A DNA stretch of 64,000 bases, taken from the NCBI GenBank assembly GCA_039707465.1, contig CM077648.1, positions 71,071,619-71,135,618 on the forward strand, read 5' to 3'. The notes beneath the pieces are model-generated. The model worked only from the letters and a program-made list of their open reading frames with translations. It was not told where the DNA came from and searched no databases. This document shows positions 31,601-42,500 of the stretch, piece after piece. The translations under genes and the position numbers were made by a program. The stretch's first letter is position 1. Each line of letters opens with the position of its first letter. Source of the DNA: Rhabdophis nuchalis. Its lineage: Eukaryota > Chordata > Lepidosauria > Squamata > Natricidae.

Positions 31601-31953
31601 TTGTTGGTCCTTTCACCATAACGAAAATAATCAGTTCTGTCTCTGTTCGTTTGGACCTACCAAAAACCTACCGTCGCCTATACCCAGTGTTCCATGTCCA
31701 CCTGCTGAAACCTGAGCGCTCATCCCATCTTCGTAAACCTCATCCTGATGCTCCTGCACCACTGACTGTGGACGGTCAACAACACTATGAAGTCCGGGAC
31801 ATTTTAGACTCCAGAGTGCATAGAAATAAGATTCAGTATCTAGTAATGTGGAAAGATTTTCCCCCTTCTCATAACGAATGGGTGGATAAGCAACATCTAA
31901 AAGCCCCAAGACTTATACGACAATTTTATGCCAAATACCCAACCAAGCCCTAA
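28664..31953 (+). pseudogene. pol: Chromovirus C pol (one stop codon)
   Basis: The frame contains the end of protease, reverse transcriptase with YLDD (about 29617), RNase H (WTDHKNLEAL), and integrase with the zinc site and the first two acidic residues (SMDFIVDLP, DRGSQFTS). A TGA at 31120-31122 replaces the tryptophan codon found in element B (FWKEF). The frame then continues 31123-31953 with the integrase glutamate region (NGACERAN) and the chromodomain (YEVRDILDSRVH). With two frameshifts upstream it cannot make a polyprotein. Confidence 0.9.
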
Positions 31954-32026
31954 CACTTTTCCTCTTTCCTCTATGTTGTTCTATGTCTTTTGTTGTCTAT
32001 TTTGCAGAATTAAATCCCCTGTTTCT

Positions 32027-32040
32027 GGAGGAGGTCCGGA
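32027..32040 (+). promoter_or_regulatory. Polypurine tract of chromovirus C
   Basis: GGAGGAGGTCCGGA immediately before the 3' LTR, identical to that of element B. Confidence 0.7.
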
Positions 32041-32432
32041 TGTCAGCCTTCGCTTTGCCTTCGCTATGCTGCTGCTCGGCTGCCATGGAAACGGGGAGGG
32101 TGGGATTACGGGGTTAACTATGAGTGCTGGTGGAAGATGGTACGGGCCGGTGTTATCTCTAACTTAACGGTATCACATTCCATTCTGATGATGGCGTTGG
32201 ACGTAAGGCCCACCTGATGTCCTGGAAGAAAATGCATCGGACACTGCTGTGAAGGGGTTTGGGTTATTGGGGTGGGCTTAAGCTTTAATATATACGCTTC
32301 ACGCCTAAACTAGTTACTTCCTGCTTAACCTTGGTACGCTGTTCTTCTGTATTCAGTAAAAGTAACCTTATTCATTCTAAACTATGATTAAGTGTGGTCT
32401 TTCTTGAGTATTCGAAGAAGCGGACCCTGACA
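32041..32432 (+). repeat. 3' LTR of chromovirus C
   Basis: 392 bp, TGTCAGCC...CCCTGACA. It differs from the split 5' LTR at about eight positions by my alignment. Confidence 0.94.
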
Positions 32433-34943
32433 TAGAGGTAGGATGCGGTCTCACAGGTAGCTTTGTCCCGTGCCATGGAGCGCTTTAAAGATGGTGATCA
32501 ACACCTTGAAGCACACCCGAAAGACCACAGGTAACCAGTGCAGCTCGCGCAGGAGCGGTGTTACATGGGAATATCTAGACGTTCCCAAGATCGCCCGCGC
32601 AGCCGCATTCTGGACCAGCTGTAGTCTTCGGGTGCACCCCAAGGGGAGCCCCATGTAGAGAGCATTACAGTAGTCTAGCCGGGATGTCACAAGCGCGTGA
32701 GTGACTGTGCGAAGGGCGTCCCGGTCCAATAAGGGACGCAACTGCCGCACCAGGCGTACCTGGTGGAAAGCCCCCCTGGCCACGGCTGTCACGTGATCTT
32801 GCATAGACAGCCGGGTATCCAGGAGGACACCTAGGTTGCGTGCCCGATCCACGGGGGCCAGATGTTCGCCCCCTATGGCCAGTGATGGGATCAGCTGGTT
32901 GTACCGGGACGCCAGAAACCACAGCCACTCGGTCTTGGATGGGTTGAGTTTGAGTCTGTTGCTTCCCATCCAGATCCGTACGGCTTCCAGACATCGGGAC
33001 ATCACTTCAACGGCATCGTTGGGGTGGTTTGGGGTAGAAAAGTACAGCTGCGTATCATCAGCGTAGATGTGGTACTCTACCCCAAAACCACGGATGATCT
33101 CACCCAGCGACTTCATGTATGCGTTGAACAGGAGCGGCGAGAGGACCGACCCCTGAGGCACCCCACAAGTGAGGGGTCTTGAGGTCGACCTCTGCCCTCC
33201 TGCCAACACAAATTGTGATCAGCCGGAGAGGTAGGAGGAGAACCACCGTAAAACGGTGCCCCTCACCCCCAACCCCTCCAGCCGGTGCAATAGGATACCA
33301 TGGTCGATGGTATCAAAAGCCGCCGAGAGATCTAACAGGACCAAGATGGAGGAGCAACCCCCATCTCTGGCCCTCCAGAGATCATCCACCAACGCGACCA
33401 ATGCCGTCTCAGTGCTGTGCCCGGGCCGGAAGCCGGATTGGCGCGGGTCCAGATAATCAACTTCCTCCAGGTGACGGGGAAACTTGTGCCACCACACTCT
33501 CAACAACCTTCGCTAGAAAATGAAGGTTGGAGACTGGACGATAGTTTTCCAACAATGCTGGGTCCAGGGAAGGCTTCTTGAGGAGGGGTCTCACCATTGC
33601 CTCTTTAAGGGAGGCCGGCAAAAACCCCTCACTCAAAGAAGCGTTGACTAACTCCTGGAGCCAGCCTCATGTCACCTCCCAGTATGCCAGTACAAGCCAG
33701 GAGGGACACGGGTCCAATAAACATGTGGCTCTCAGTCGCCCACGTAACCTGTCCATATCTTCGGAAGCAACAGAGTCAAACTCCTCCCAGAATGGTATCT
33801 CAAGACCAGCTTCCGACAATCCCTCCAGGCCACTCAGTGGAGATCAGCTCGCTCTGAATCTGAGCGATTTTATCCTGCAGATAAACACCAAATTCCTCTG
33901 CTCGACCCTGCAGAGGGGCTTTCCGTGGCCTCTGTTGAAGGAGGGAGTGGGTCACCCCAAACAGGGCGGCAGGGCGGTTCTCTGCGGATGCGAAAAGAGT
34001 GGCCACAGTAGTGACGCTTGGCTACTCTCATCGCCACAAGGTAAGTCCGTAAATGGGCTCTCACCTGTATTCGGTCAGATTCAGAGCGTGTAGATCTCCA
34101 TCTACTCTCTAGGCATCTCTTGTGGCGTTTCATCTCCCTCAGCTCCTCGGTAAACCAAGGAGCCCGGGTGGCTCTTCGCCGCAAGAGAGGCCGCAAGGGC
34201 GCGACCCGATCCAAGGCCCCCGTGGCCGCAGTATTTCATGCAGCCACTAGGTCCTCGATCGGGGCGCGGGTCAGGGTCACAGGTAATGGCCCAAGCTCCG
34301 TCTGGAACCTCTCTGGGTCCATCAGGCGCCTGGGGCGGAACCATCTTGGGATATCCGATTCCGCCTCCCCGCGGTGAGGTGTAGCAGTGAGAAAGTCGAG
34401 TCGGAGAAGTGAGTGATCTGACCATGACAAGGGTGTAATGCCTAAATCCCCTACATCAAGATCACTTTTCCACTGGCCTGAGACGAAGATCAAATCCAGT
34501 GTGTGTCCTCCCTCGTGTGTGGGACCCTCAATTACCTGGGTCAGGTCCATGGCCGTCATGGAGGCCTTGAACTCCCGGGCTACCTCGGTTGATCTGCCGA
34601 GTGATGGCAAGTCTGGGGGTCTCAACCGCCACCTCGGCTATCATCTCGAGGAGCTCGGGCAGGGCTGCTGATACGTAGCGGGGAGCCAGGTACACAAGCA
34701 GCAAGCCCAGCTGCCTCCCAGGGCCCCACCTCACGTAGAGGGACTCACAGCCGGTGGTCTGTGGCACAGTGGTCTCTCTCGGCTCCAGACTTTCCCTAAT
34801 AATAACCGCCATGCCCCCACCCCTGCCTAGGGCCCGCGGTTGATGAAATGCATGGTATCCTGGTGGGCACATTTCCACGAGGGGTAAACCCCCTTCGTGG
34901 CCCAACCAGGTTTCGTGCTCCGGTGCTCCGGTATCAGTATATC
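32433..34943 (-). mobile_element. L2 LINE copy 4, main part
   Basis: This continues leftwards into 20690-21130 across element C. In minus orientation it covers the endonuclease (34943 down to about 34300: GGGMAVIIRESLEPRETTV, GGHTLDLIFVSGQ, SWSDHSLLRLDF), the linker (APWFTEELREMKRHKRCLES) and the reverse transcriptase ([38 protein letters not shown]). Several frame changes occur, and the GDFN endonuclease motif seen in copy 5 is lost. It is nearly full-length. Its 5' side is bounded by the LTR of chromovirus D. Confidence 0.87.
32451..34943 (-). pseudogene. L2 endonuclease/reverse transcriptase ORF, multiply frameshifted (copy 4)
   Basis: Open segments at 33209-32451, 33506-33219, 34214-33870, 34625-34236 and 34943-34528 are successive pieces of one L2 protein in changing frames. 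The reverse transcriptase catalytic motif YADD is intact. The endonuclease keeps the SDH histidine motif but has lost the segment with GDFN. Open-frame sequence upstream of 34943 reads antisense through an LTR and is not L2. Confidence 0.82.
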
Positions 34944-35376
34944 TGTCAGTCTCTATATCGCTTGGCTTGCTATCGGCTGCCATAGTAATGAGGAGGAAGG
35001 GGGTTTCGGTATTTGGGAGGGGAATTGTGCTGGAGGTGATGTCTTGGAACAAAGAGGGAGCTTTGTTTTCACCATCCTCTGCGCATGCTGAATGGTCCTG
35101 TTTAGGTTTGGTCAAGGTCCACCCTGTCTGCATATCAGATGGACGAGGCCTCCTAAAGATGCACCCCACGTGACACCCTTAGGGACTAGAGATTGGACAT
35201 TTAGCTTGGGGTTGTTGGGGGGAGGGATTTTTGATATGTACAATTTTGCGCCTTTTAGCCTCAGATCTTGCTTTACTTTCGATGCTATCACTTCATATTC
35301 AGTAAAAGTACCTTTTCTCTAAACCAATAGAGCTGGAGGTGTCCTTTCTTGAATTATGAAGGAGGCATGTCTGACA
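34944..35376 (+). repeat. 5' LTR of chromovirus D
   Basis: 433 bp from TGTCAGTCTC to TCTGACA. It aligns with the LTR of C at the start (GCTATCGGCTGCCAT), the middle (GATTGGACA and GGGG-rich part) and the end (ATTCAGTAAAAGTA, GTCCTTTCTTGA). GATATGTA at 35233 lies about 30 bases before the self-complementary site at 35263. It is more diverged than A-C. Confidence 0.75.
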
Positions 35377-35884
35377 TTAAGCAAAATCTCACTTGGCAAC
35401 CATCCTGGAGTTAAAACTGCCAAGGGAGCTGACAAAAATCATGTCTAACTCCTGCAGCGACCAGGAGGACCTGGACCTCTCCTCCCCTGGCTCATTTGGG
35501 CTGGGAAGAAATGGAGTGGATGAATGAACTGAAACTTGAAGAGAAGCTGGTCCAGTCCAGATGGTTGTTGAAAGTCAGACTGATGGGTCACGACGAGCGG
35601 AGCAGGCTAAAGACATCAGTCTGAAGCCGGTCGTTCCATTCATCATGCCTGGCGGCAACTTAAAAAGCCAATCCAAGTCAAATAAGGAGCCATCGCTGTG
35701 CGGGAAGCCCAGCGAACAGAGGGGGAGATTCCCAGCCCCATTCAGAGCCTGCAAACTGAAAGGTGAGGCTGATGACATCCCCTGGTGCCAGTGCACTGAG
35801 AGGGTGTTAAAATGGCGCCCCAAAGTCTGTGACAGCTGCTGAAGGAGAAGATCTCAATCCATCCCAGTTCTGACTAATTTCTTT
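35377..35884 (+). mobile_element. Chromovirus D leader and internal remnant
   Basis: After the LTR comes TTAAGCAAAATCTCAC, matching the primer-site position of the other elements, and an ATG at 35441 (MSNSCSDQEDLDLSSPGSFG) that stops after 28 codons. An open frame of 93 codons (35561-35842) has no motif I recognise, and similarity to the gag of A-C is not evident. The 3' part of the element was not found. The segment after the L2 copy 5 insertion (37794 onward) probably continues this sequence. Confidence 0.45.
35379..35389 (+). promoter_or_regulatory. Primer-binding site of chromovirus D (self-priming type)
   Basis: AAGCAAAATCT pairs with AGATCTTGCTT at 35263-35273 at ten of eleven positions. 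It differs from the primer sites of A, B and C in the last half, and the partner site differs correspondingly. Confidence 0.6.
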
Positions 35885-35892
35885 TTTGATGT
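35885..35892. repeat. Left target-site duplication of L2 copy 5
   Basis: TTTGATGT is repeated at 37786-37793. Confidence 0.65.
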
Positions 35893-37785
35893 TGATTTAT
35901 TTTATTTATTTATTTAAATTTATACCCCGCACCTTCTCCAAAAAGGACCCAGGGCGGCGCACAGGAAATTTAAAACATAACAAATATTACAAAATACAAA
36001 ATTTAAAAACATATTAAATTCCTACCCTGTGCTAAAATCGATTAAAATCCCCCAAATTAAAACTATCTAAGAGCAGTCACAATGCGAGGTTAGGCTAGGC
36101 CGGCTTGATGGAAAAGGTGTGTCTTAAGACACTGGCGGAAGAGGCAGAGGTCTGTGATGGTACGTAGTTCAGGGGGTAAGTCGTTCCAAAGGGTAGGGCC
36201 TGCCACAGAGAAGGCCCTTCCCCTGGGTGTCGCCAACCGGCATTGCCTGGCCGATGGCACCCTGAGAAGGCCCTCTCTGTGGGAGCAGATCGGACGAAGG
36301 GATGTATGGGGCAGGAGACGGTCTCGCATATAACTAGGTCCCAAGCCATGGAGCGCTTTAAAGATGGTCGTCAAAACCTTGAAGCGCACCCGAAAGGCCA
36401 CAGGTAGCCAGTGCAGCTCGCGCAGGAGCGCTGTTATGTGGGAGCATCTAGAGGCTCCTGTAATAACCTGCGCGGCTGCATTCTGGACTAGCTGTAGCTT
36501 TTGAGTGCACCTTAAGGGGAGCCCCATGTAGAGACCATTACAGTAGTCAAGTCGGGATGTCACGAGTGCTTGAGTGACTGTGCGAAGGGCAGCCCGGTCC
36601 AGTAAGGGGCGCAATTGGCCCATCAGGCGTACCTGATGGAATGCCCCCCTGGCCACGGCTGCCACATGGTCCTCCATGGACAGCAGGGAATCCAGGAGGA
36701 CACCCAAATTGCGCGCCCTCTCCACGGGGGCCAGTGTTTCTCCCCCAATGGCCAGAGTTACCTGGCTGAACCAGGGTGCCGGAAACCACAGCCACTCAGT
36801 CTGTGAGGGAGCGGGTCACCCGAAACAGGACGGCAGGGCGGTTATCTGCAGATGCAATAAGGGTGGCACAATACTCCCGTTTGGCCACCCTTATCGCCAC
36901 TAAGTAAGTCCTAATATGGGCTCTCACTAGTGTTCGATCGGCTTTGGAGCGAGAGGATCTCCATCAGCTCTCTAGGTGTCTCTTGCAGCGTTTCATCTCC
37001 CTCAGCTCCTCGGTAAACCAAGGAGCCTGGGTGATTCAGCGCTGCATGAGAGGCCGCAAGGGCGCAACTCGGTCCAAGGCCCCCATGGCCGCACGTAGCC
37101 ATGCGGACACTAGGTCCTCAGTCGAGTCATGGGGCAAGGCCACAGGTATTGGCCCAAGCTCTCTCTGGAACCTTTCCGGGTCCATCAGGAGCCTGGGGCG
37201 GAACCATCTAGGAATCTCAGGTTCTGCCTCTCCGCGGTGGGGTATGGTGATTGGAAAGTCCAGCCGGAGGGGAGCGTGATCTGTCCATGACAAGGCTAAA
37301 TCCCCTATTCCCGGATCACTACTCCACTGTCCCGAGACGAAGATTAAGTCCAGGGTGTGTCCTCCCTCATGAGTAGGGCCTAAAACTACCTGGGTCAGGT
37401 CCATGGGCGTCATGGAGGCCATGAACCACCGAGCTACTCCGGAGTTTTTGCCTCCTGGCGGCAGGTTAAAATCCCCCATGACCAGCAGTCTGGGGGTCTC
37501 AACCGCCGCCTCGGCTATCACCTCCAGGAGCTCGGACAGGGCTGTTGTTACATAGCGGGGAGCCAGGTATATAACTAACACGCCCAACTGCCTCCCTAGG
37601 CCCCACTTCACAAGGAGGAACTCACACCCGGTCGTCTGAGGGATCGTGCTCTCCCTCGGCTCAAGACATTCCCTAACCATAATCGCCACCCACCCCCCTC
37701 CCTAGGGCCCTAGGCTGATGAAAGGCTCAGTAGCCTGGTGGGCACATCTCTACGAGGGGTAATCCTCCCTCGTGGCCCAACCAGG
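35893..37785 (-). mobile_element. L2 LINE copy 5, internally deleted
   Basis: The 3' UTR (ACCCCGCACCTTCTCC, GGGCGGCGCACAGG) is at 35923-35960. The C-terminal half of the reverse transcriptase frame is at 36725-36090. At about 36801 the sequence jumps from the region after the YADD domain to the linker upstream of it, so the catalytic core is deleted. The endonuclease part follows at 37689-37036, with MGDFNLPPG and GGHTLDLIFVSGQ, and TDH in place of SDH. Both flanks carry TTTGATGT. The 5' end is at about 37785. Confidence 0.82.
37036..37689 (-). pseudogene. L2 endonuclease fragment (copy 5)
   Basis: This 217-codon open stretch covers the later half of the apurinic-like endonuclease (VMGDFNLPPG, THEGGHTLDLIFVSG, SWTDHAPLRLDF) and the start of the linker (AMGALDRVAPLRPL). 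The endonuclease nicks target DNA to start reverse transcription. The N-terminal catalytic residues and the reverse transcriptase core are missing. Confidence 0.78.
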
Positions 37786-37793
37786 TTTGATGT
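37786..37793. repeat. Right target-site duplication of L2 copy 5
   Basis: TTTGATGT, identical to 35885-35892. Confidence 0.65.
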
Positions 37794-38513
37794 GAAAGGA
37801 CAGTGTGATTTAATATTTCCAAATTATTAATGAACTGGAGCCGATTTTGAGAAGAGTGGCAGGAAATTCAGTGGGACTGATCAGAGGAACTGTATAATTA
37901 CAATCAATCTCAGGCGGAAGACCCTTGGAATCCTATGCTAGAACTCTTGGCTATTTGAAATTGATAACCAGTCGTGGATATACCGCCCTCTTCAGTTTAC
38001 TAGGTGTTCGGACCCCTGGTGTAATTTGATATTTCTTACATTTCTGACGCTCCAATCAACTACAGTAGCTTCCTTTTTCTTTTTCTTTTTTTCCCCCTGT
38101 CTTTTTGATATTGGACTGCCATCTAGTGGCTGAAGGTGGAAATACAACTTTATGATGGAAAATTAGATTTACTTGTTTTACTGTAGTAATTAATTGCTTC
38201 TATTAATAGTGTCATCTATTGAAAAATAACTGAGTAAGTTTTCAACTCTCAAATTTATTATTTAGGCATTAACAGGAGATAAATCGACTCGCTTGAACAG
38301 AAATAACTAAGAAAAATAACTGTAATTAACTGCAATAAGTTCAGAAAATAATTGAAGTGATTGTGATTGTACTATGGTTATCAAACATCATAGAATTGGA
38401 ATGTTAATCTTTACCTACCACAGTTTAATTTGAAACTTAATTTAATCTTAATAGGACAACTGATTAATTGATTATTATTATTTTGACTTGTAACCACATA
38501 CTATCTGGTTTAA
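37794..38513. other. Unassigned segment
   Basis: No coding motif or repeat end was recognised in these 720 bases. Its left end is continuous with 35884 once L2 copy 5 is removed, so part may belong to chromovirus D or to whatever D inserted into. Confidence 0.4.
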
Positions 38514-39590
38514 CCACTACGGCGCACGTTCTGGGGCTGCGTGGCTGGGAGGGAGGTAGACGTGCGACCCCGGAACGTGCGCCGTGGTGGCTGTCGGAAG
38601 GAGCTGGTGGAGATGCAGCTGGCTTCCCTGCCCGATGCCTCTGCCGGGCGACCTGCCGGGCGACATTGGGCCGCGGGCGCTGCGTGTTGCAAGGGTAGGA
38701 GAAGCAGCAGCAGCAGCCTATGCCGCCTATGCCGCCGGGTGACCTACCGGGCGACGGGAGCTGCGCGTCGCAAGGCTCGGGGATACGAGAAGCAACAGCA
38801 GCCGCCTATGCCGCAGACGGAGTCTGCCCAGCGGAGGAAGAGCCACACTCCAGGGGCTTGTTCGCCCGCTGCGGGAGGAGGCATCCATAACCTCCCCAGC
38901 CCTTCCGCTGCTTCCTGGGGTGGGGAGGAGGAGAGGGGAGAGAGGGAGGGACTGACAGACACAGAGAGAGACAGGGGGAGGGTGGGAAAGACAGAGAGAC
39001 AGACAGAGAAAGAGAGAAAGAGAGGGAGGGAAGGAGAGAGATGGAGAGAGGCACAGATAGAGAATGACACAGGGAGGGATTGAATCAGAGACAGACGGGG
39101 AAAGAGGGAGAGGCAGACATACAGAGACAGAGAGAGAGGGAGGGAGAGAATCAGAGAGAGTGACACACACAGAGACAGGGAGAGACAGAGAGAGGGAGGG
39201 AGGGAGAGACAGATAGAGACTGATTAAGTGAGTGAGAGACAGACAGATACACACACACACAGAGTGACAGAGATGGGTGCAGGGAGGAAAGAGAGACAGA
39301 TACAGAGAGAGAGACAGAAAGAAAAAGAGAAGGAGAAAGAAAGAAAAAAGAAAAAAAGAAAGTGCGAGAGAGAGAAATAAAGAAAGAAAGAACTTATGAC
39401 CACAATTGAGCCCAAAATTTTGGTTGCTAAGCAAGACCATCGTTAAGTGAGTTTCATCACATTTTCCATCACATGACCACTGAGCCACTCCCACAAAACA
39501 GGCCACACCTTCTTTTGGCTCTGAAAAGAAATTTCAATCGTTGTCCTGTTGATATTTGGCTCCCTTGACTAATGAGTTTTCCCACCACTG
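38514..39590. mobile_element. Inner hAT family, truncated copy b
   Basis: It shares with copy a (2081-4666) the block GGCGCACGTTCTGGGGCT, the CCATAACCTCCCCAGCC block, the purine-rich tract, the GACCACAATTGAGCCCAAAA segment and the TTGATATTTGGCTC segment. Both terminal inverted repeats are missing. The right end stops at CCCACCACTG exactly where the satellite begins. A GC-rich part (38580-38830) contains a tandem near-duplication with GCCGGGCGAC and CCTATGCCGC blocks. Confidence 0.75.
38900..39405 (+). repeat. Purine-rich low-complexity tract of hAT copy b
   Basis: Around 500 bases of GAGAGAGA, GACAGA and AAAGAAAG runs. The long leucine/serine/proline-rich open frames on the minus strand here are compositional. 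Confidence 0.88.
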
Positions 39591-42500
39591 ACATATTGGA
39601 TGTTTCCTTAGCTGCAAAAGCAGAAAAACCAGTCCGTTGGATGTTTCCTGAGCTACAAAAGCTGAAAAACCAGTCCGTTGGTTGATCTGAGCTTTCCTTG
39701 AGAAGTTACATCAAAGCGTATCTCAGAATTGGTCAAAGAACTCAGTTTTGCAAGAAACGGCAACTTTTGATCCAGAGCTCACCTTCGAACGAGAAAAACA
39801 TGTTGGAGGTTTCCTTAGCTGCAAAAGCGGAAAAACCAGTCCGTTGGATGTTTCCTCAGCTACAAAAGCTGTAAAACCAGTCCGTTGGATGTTTCCTGAG
39901 CTACAAAAGCTGAAAAACCAGTCCGTTGGTTGATCTGAGCTTTCCTTGAGAAGTTACATCAAAGCGTATCTCAGAATTGGTCAAACAACTCAGTTTTGCA
40001 AGAAACTGCAACTTTTGACACCGAGCTCACCTTCGAACGAGAAACACATATTGGATGTTTCCTTAGCTGCAAAAGCTGAAAAACCTGTCCGTTGGATGTT
40101 TCCTGAGCTACAAAAGCTCAAAAGCAGAAAAACCAGTCCATTGGATATTTCCTGAGCTGCAAAAGCTGAAAAACAAGTCCGTTGACCTGAGCTTTCCCTG
40201 AGAAGTTACATCAAAGCGTATCTCAGAATTGGTCAAAGTACTCAGTTCTGCAAGAAACTGCAACTTTTGATCCAGAGCTCACCTTCGAACGAGAAAAACA
40301 TATTGGAGGTTTCCTTAGCTGCAAAAGCGGAAAAACCAGTCCGTTGGTTGATCTCAGCTTCCCCTGAGAAGTTACATCTAAGCGTATCTCAGAATTGGTC
40401 AAAGAACTCAGTTTTTGCAAGAAACTGCAACTTTTGATCCAGGGCACACCTTCGAACGAGAAACACATATTGGATGTTTCCTTAGCTGTAAAGGCAGAAA
40501 AGCAAGTCCGTTGGATGTTTCCTGAGCTGCAAAAGCTGAAGAACCAGTCCGTTGGTTGATCTGAGCTTTCCCTGAGAAGTTATATCAAAGCGTATCTCAG
40601 AATTGGTCAAAGAACTCACTTTGCCAGAAACTGCAACTTTTGATCCAGAGCTCACCTTCGAACGAGAAACACATACTGGATGTTTCCTGAGCTGCAAAAG
40701 CAGAAAAGCAAGTTCATTGGATGTTTCCTGACCTGCAAAAGCTGAAAAACCAGTCCGTTGATTGATCTGAGCTTTCCCTGAGAAGTTATATCAAAGCGTA
40801 TCTCAGAATTGGTCAAAGTACTCAGTTTTGCAAGAAACTACAACTTTTGATCCATAGCTCACCTTCGAACAAGAACCACATATTGGATGTTTCCTTAGCT
40901 GCAAAAGCAGAAAAACCAGTCCGTTGGTTGATCTGAGCTTTCCCTGAGAAGTTACATCAAAGCGTATCTCAGAATTGGTCAAAGAACTCAGTTTTTGCAA
41001 GAAACTGCAACTTTTGATCCAGAGCTCACCTTCGAACGCGAAACACTTATTGGCTGTTTCCTGAGCTGCAAAAGCGGAAAAAGCAGTCCATTGGTTGATC
41101 TCTGTTTTCCCTGGGGGAATTACATCACTGCATATTGCAAAAGAACTCAATTAAGCTAGAAACTGCAACATTTGATCCATAGGTAACATTCGAACGAGAA
41201 ACACATATAGGCTGTTTCCTGAGCTCCAAAAGTTGAAAAACCAATCTATTGGTTGATCGGAGGTTTCCCTTAGAAGTTACATCAAGGCGTATTTCAGAAT
41301 TGGCAAAAGAACTCAGTTTAGCCAGAAACTGCAACTTTTGATGCAGAACTCACATTCCAACAACAAACACAGATGGGTTGTTTCCTGAGCTGGAAAAGCT
41401 GAAAAACCAGTCCGTTGGTTGATCTGAGCTTTCCCTGAGAAGTTATATCAAACGTATCTCAGAATTGGTCAAAGAACTCAGTTTTGCAAGAAACTGCAAC
41501 TTTTGATCCAGAGCTCACCTTCGAACGAGAAACACATACTGGATGTTTCCTGAGCTGCAAACGCAGAAAAGCAAGTTCATTGGATGTTTCCTGACCTGCA
41601 AAAGCTGAAAAACCAGTCCGTTGATTGATCTGAGCTTTCCCTGAGAAGTTATATCAAAGCGTATCTCAGAATTGGTCAAAGTACTCAGTTTTGCAAGAAA
41701 CTACAACTTTTGATCCATAGCTCACCTTCGAACAAGAAACACATATTGGATGTTTCCTTAGCTGCAAAAGCGGAAAAACCAGTCCGTTGGTTGGTCTGAG
41801 CTTTCCCTGAGAGGTTACATCAAAGCGTATCTCAGAATTGGTCAACGAACTCAGCTTTGCAAGAAACTGCAACTTTTGATCCAGAGCTCACCTTCGAACG
41901 AGAAACACATATTGGATGTTTCCTGAGCTGCAAAAGCGGAAAAACCAGTCCGTTGGAAGTTTCCTGAGCTGCAAAAGCTGAAAAACCAGTCCGTTGGTTG
42001 ATCTGAGCTTTCCCTGAGAAGTTATATCAAACGTATCTCAGAATTGGTCAAAGAACTCAGTTTTGCAAGAAACTGCAACTTTTGATCCAGAGCTCACCTT
42101 CGACCGAGAAACACATACTGGATGTTTCCTGAGCTGCAAACGCAGAAAAGCAAGTTCATTGGGTGTTTCCTGACCTGCAAAAGCTGAAAAACCAGTCCAT
42201 TGATTGATCTGAGCTTTCCCTGAGAAGTTATATCAAAGCGTATCTCAGAATTGGTCAAAGTACTCAGTTTTGCAAGAAACTACAACTTTTGAGCCATAGC
42301 TCACCTTCGAACAAGAACCACATATTGGATGTTTCCTGAGCTGCAAAAGCGGAAAAACCAGTCCGTTGGAAGTTTCCTGAGCTGCAAAAGCTGAAAAACC
42401 AGTCCGTTGGTTGATCTGAGCTTTCGCTGTGAAGTTACATCAAAAGTATCTCAGAATTGGTCAAAGAACTCAGTTTTGCAAGAAACTGCAACTTTTGATC

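Larger units (their letters stand above)
21131..32432 (+). mobile_element. Chromovirus C (Ty3/Gypsy), complete but inactivated, split by element B
   Basis: Removing element B and one GAAGG copy leaves two 392-bp LTRs around a gag-pro-pol region (27179-32040). The LTRs differ at 8 positions (about 2%), so the insertion is moderately young. The order gag, protease, reverse transcriptase, RNase H, integrase, chromodomain is that of chromoviruses. There are three coding lesions: a frameshift near a C-run at about 27611-27620, a frameshift near 28665, and a TGA in integrase at 31120-31122. The flanks (ATGAG before, TAGAG after) do not form a clean 5-bp duplication. Confidence 0.9.

Noticed and set aside
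38727..39506. 259-codon leucine/serine/proline-rich open frame, and the similar frames at 2389-2803
   Set aside because: They are translations of purine-rich low-complexity tracts in a non-autonomous hAT.
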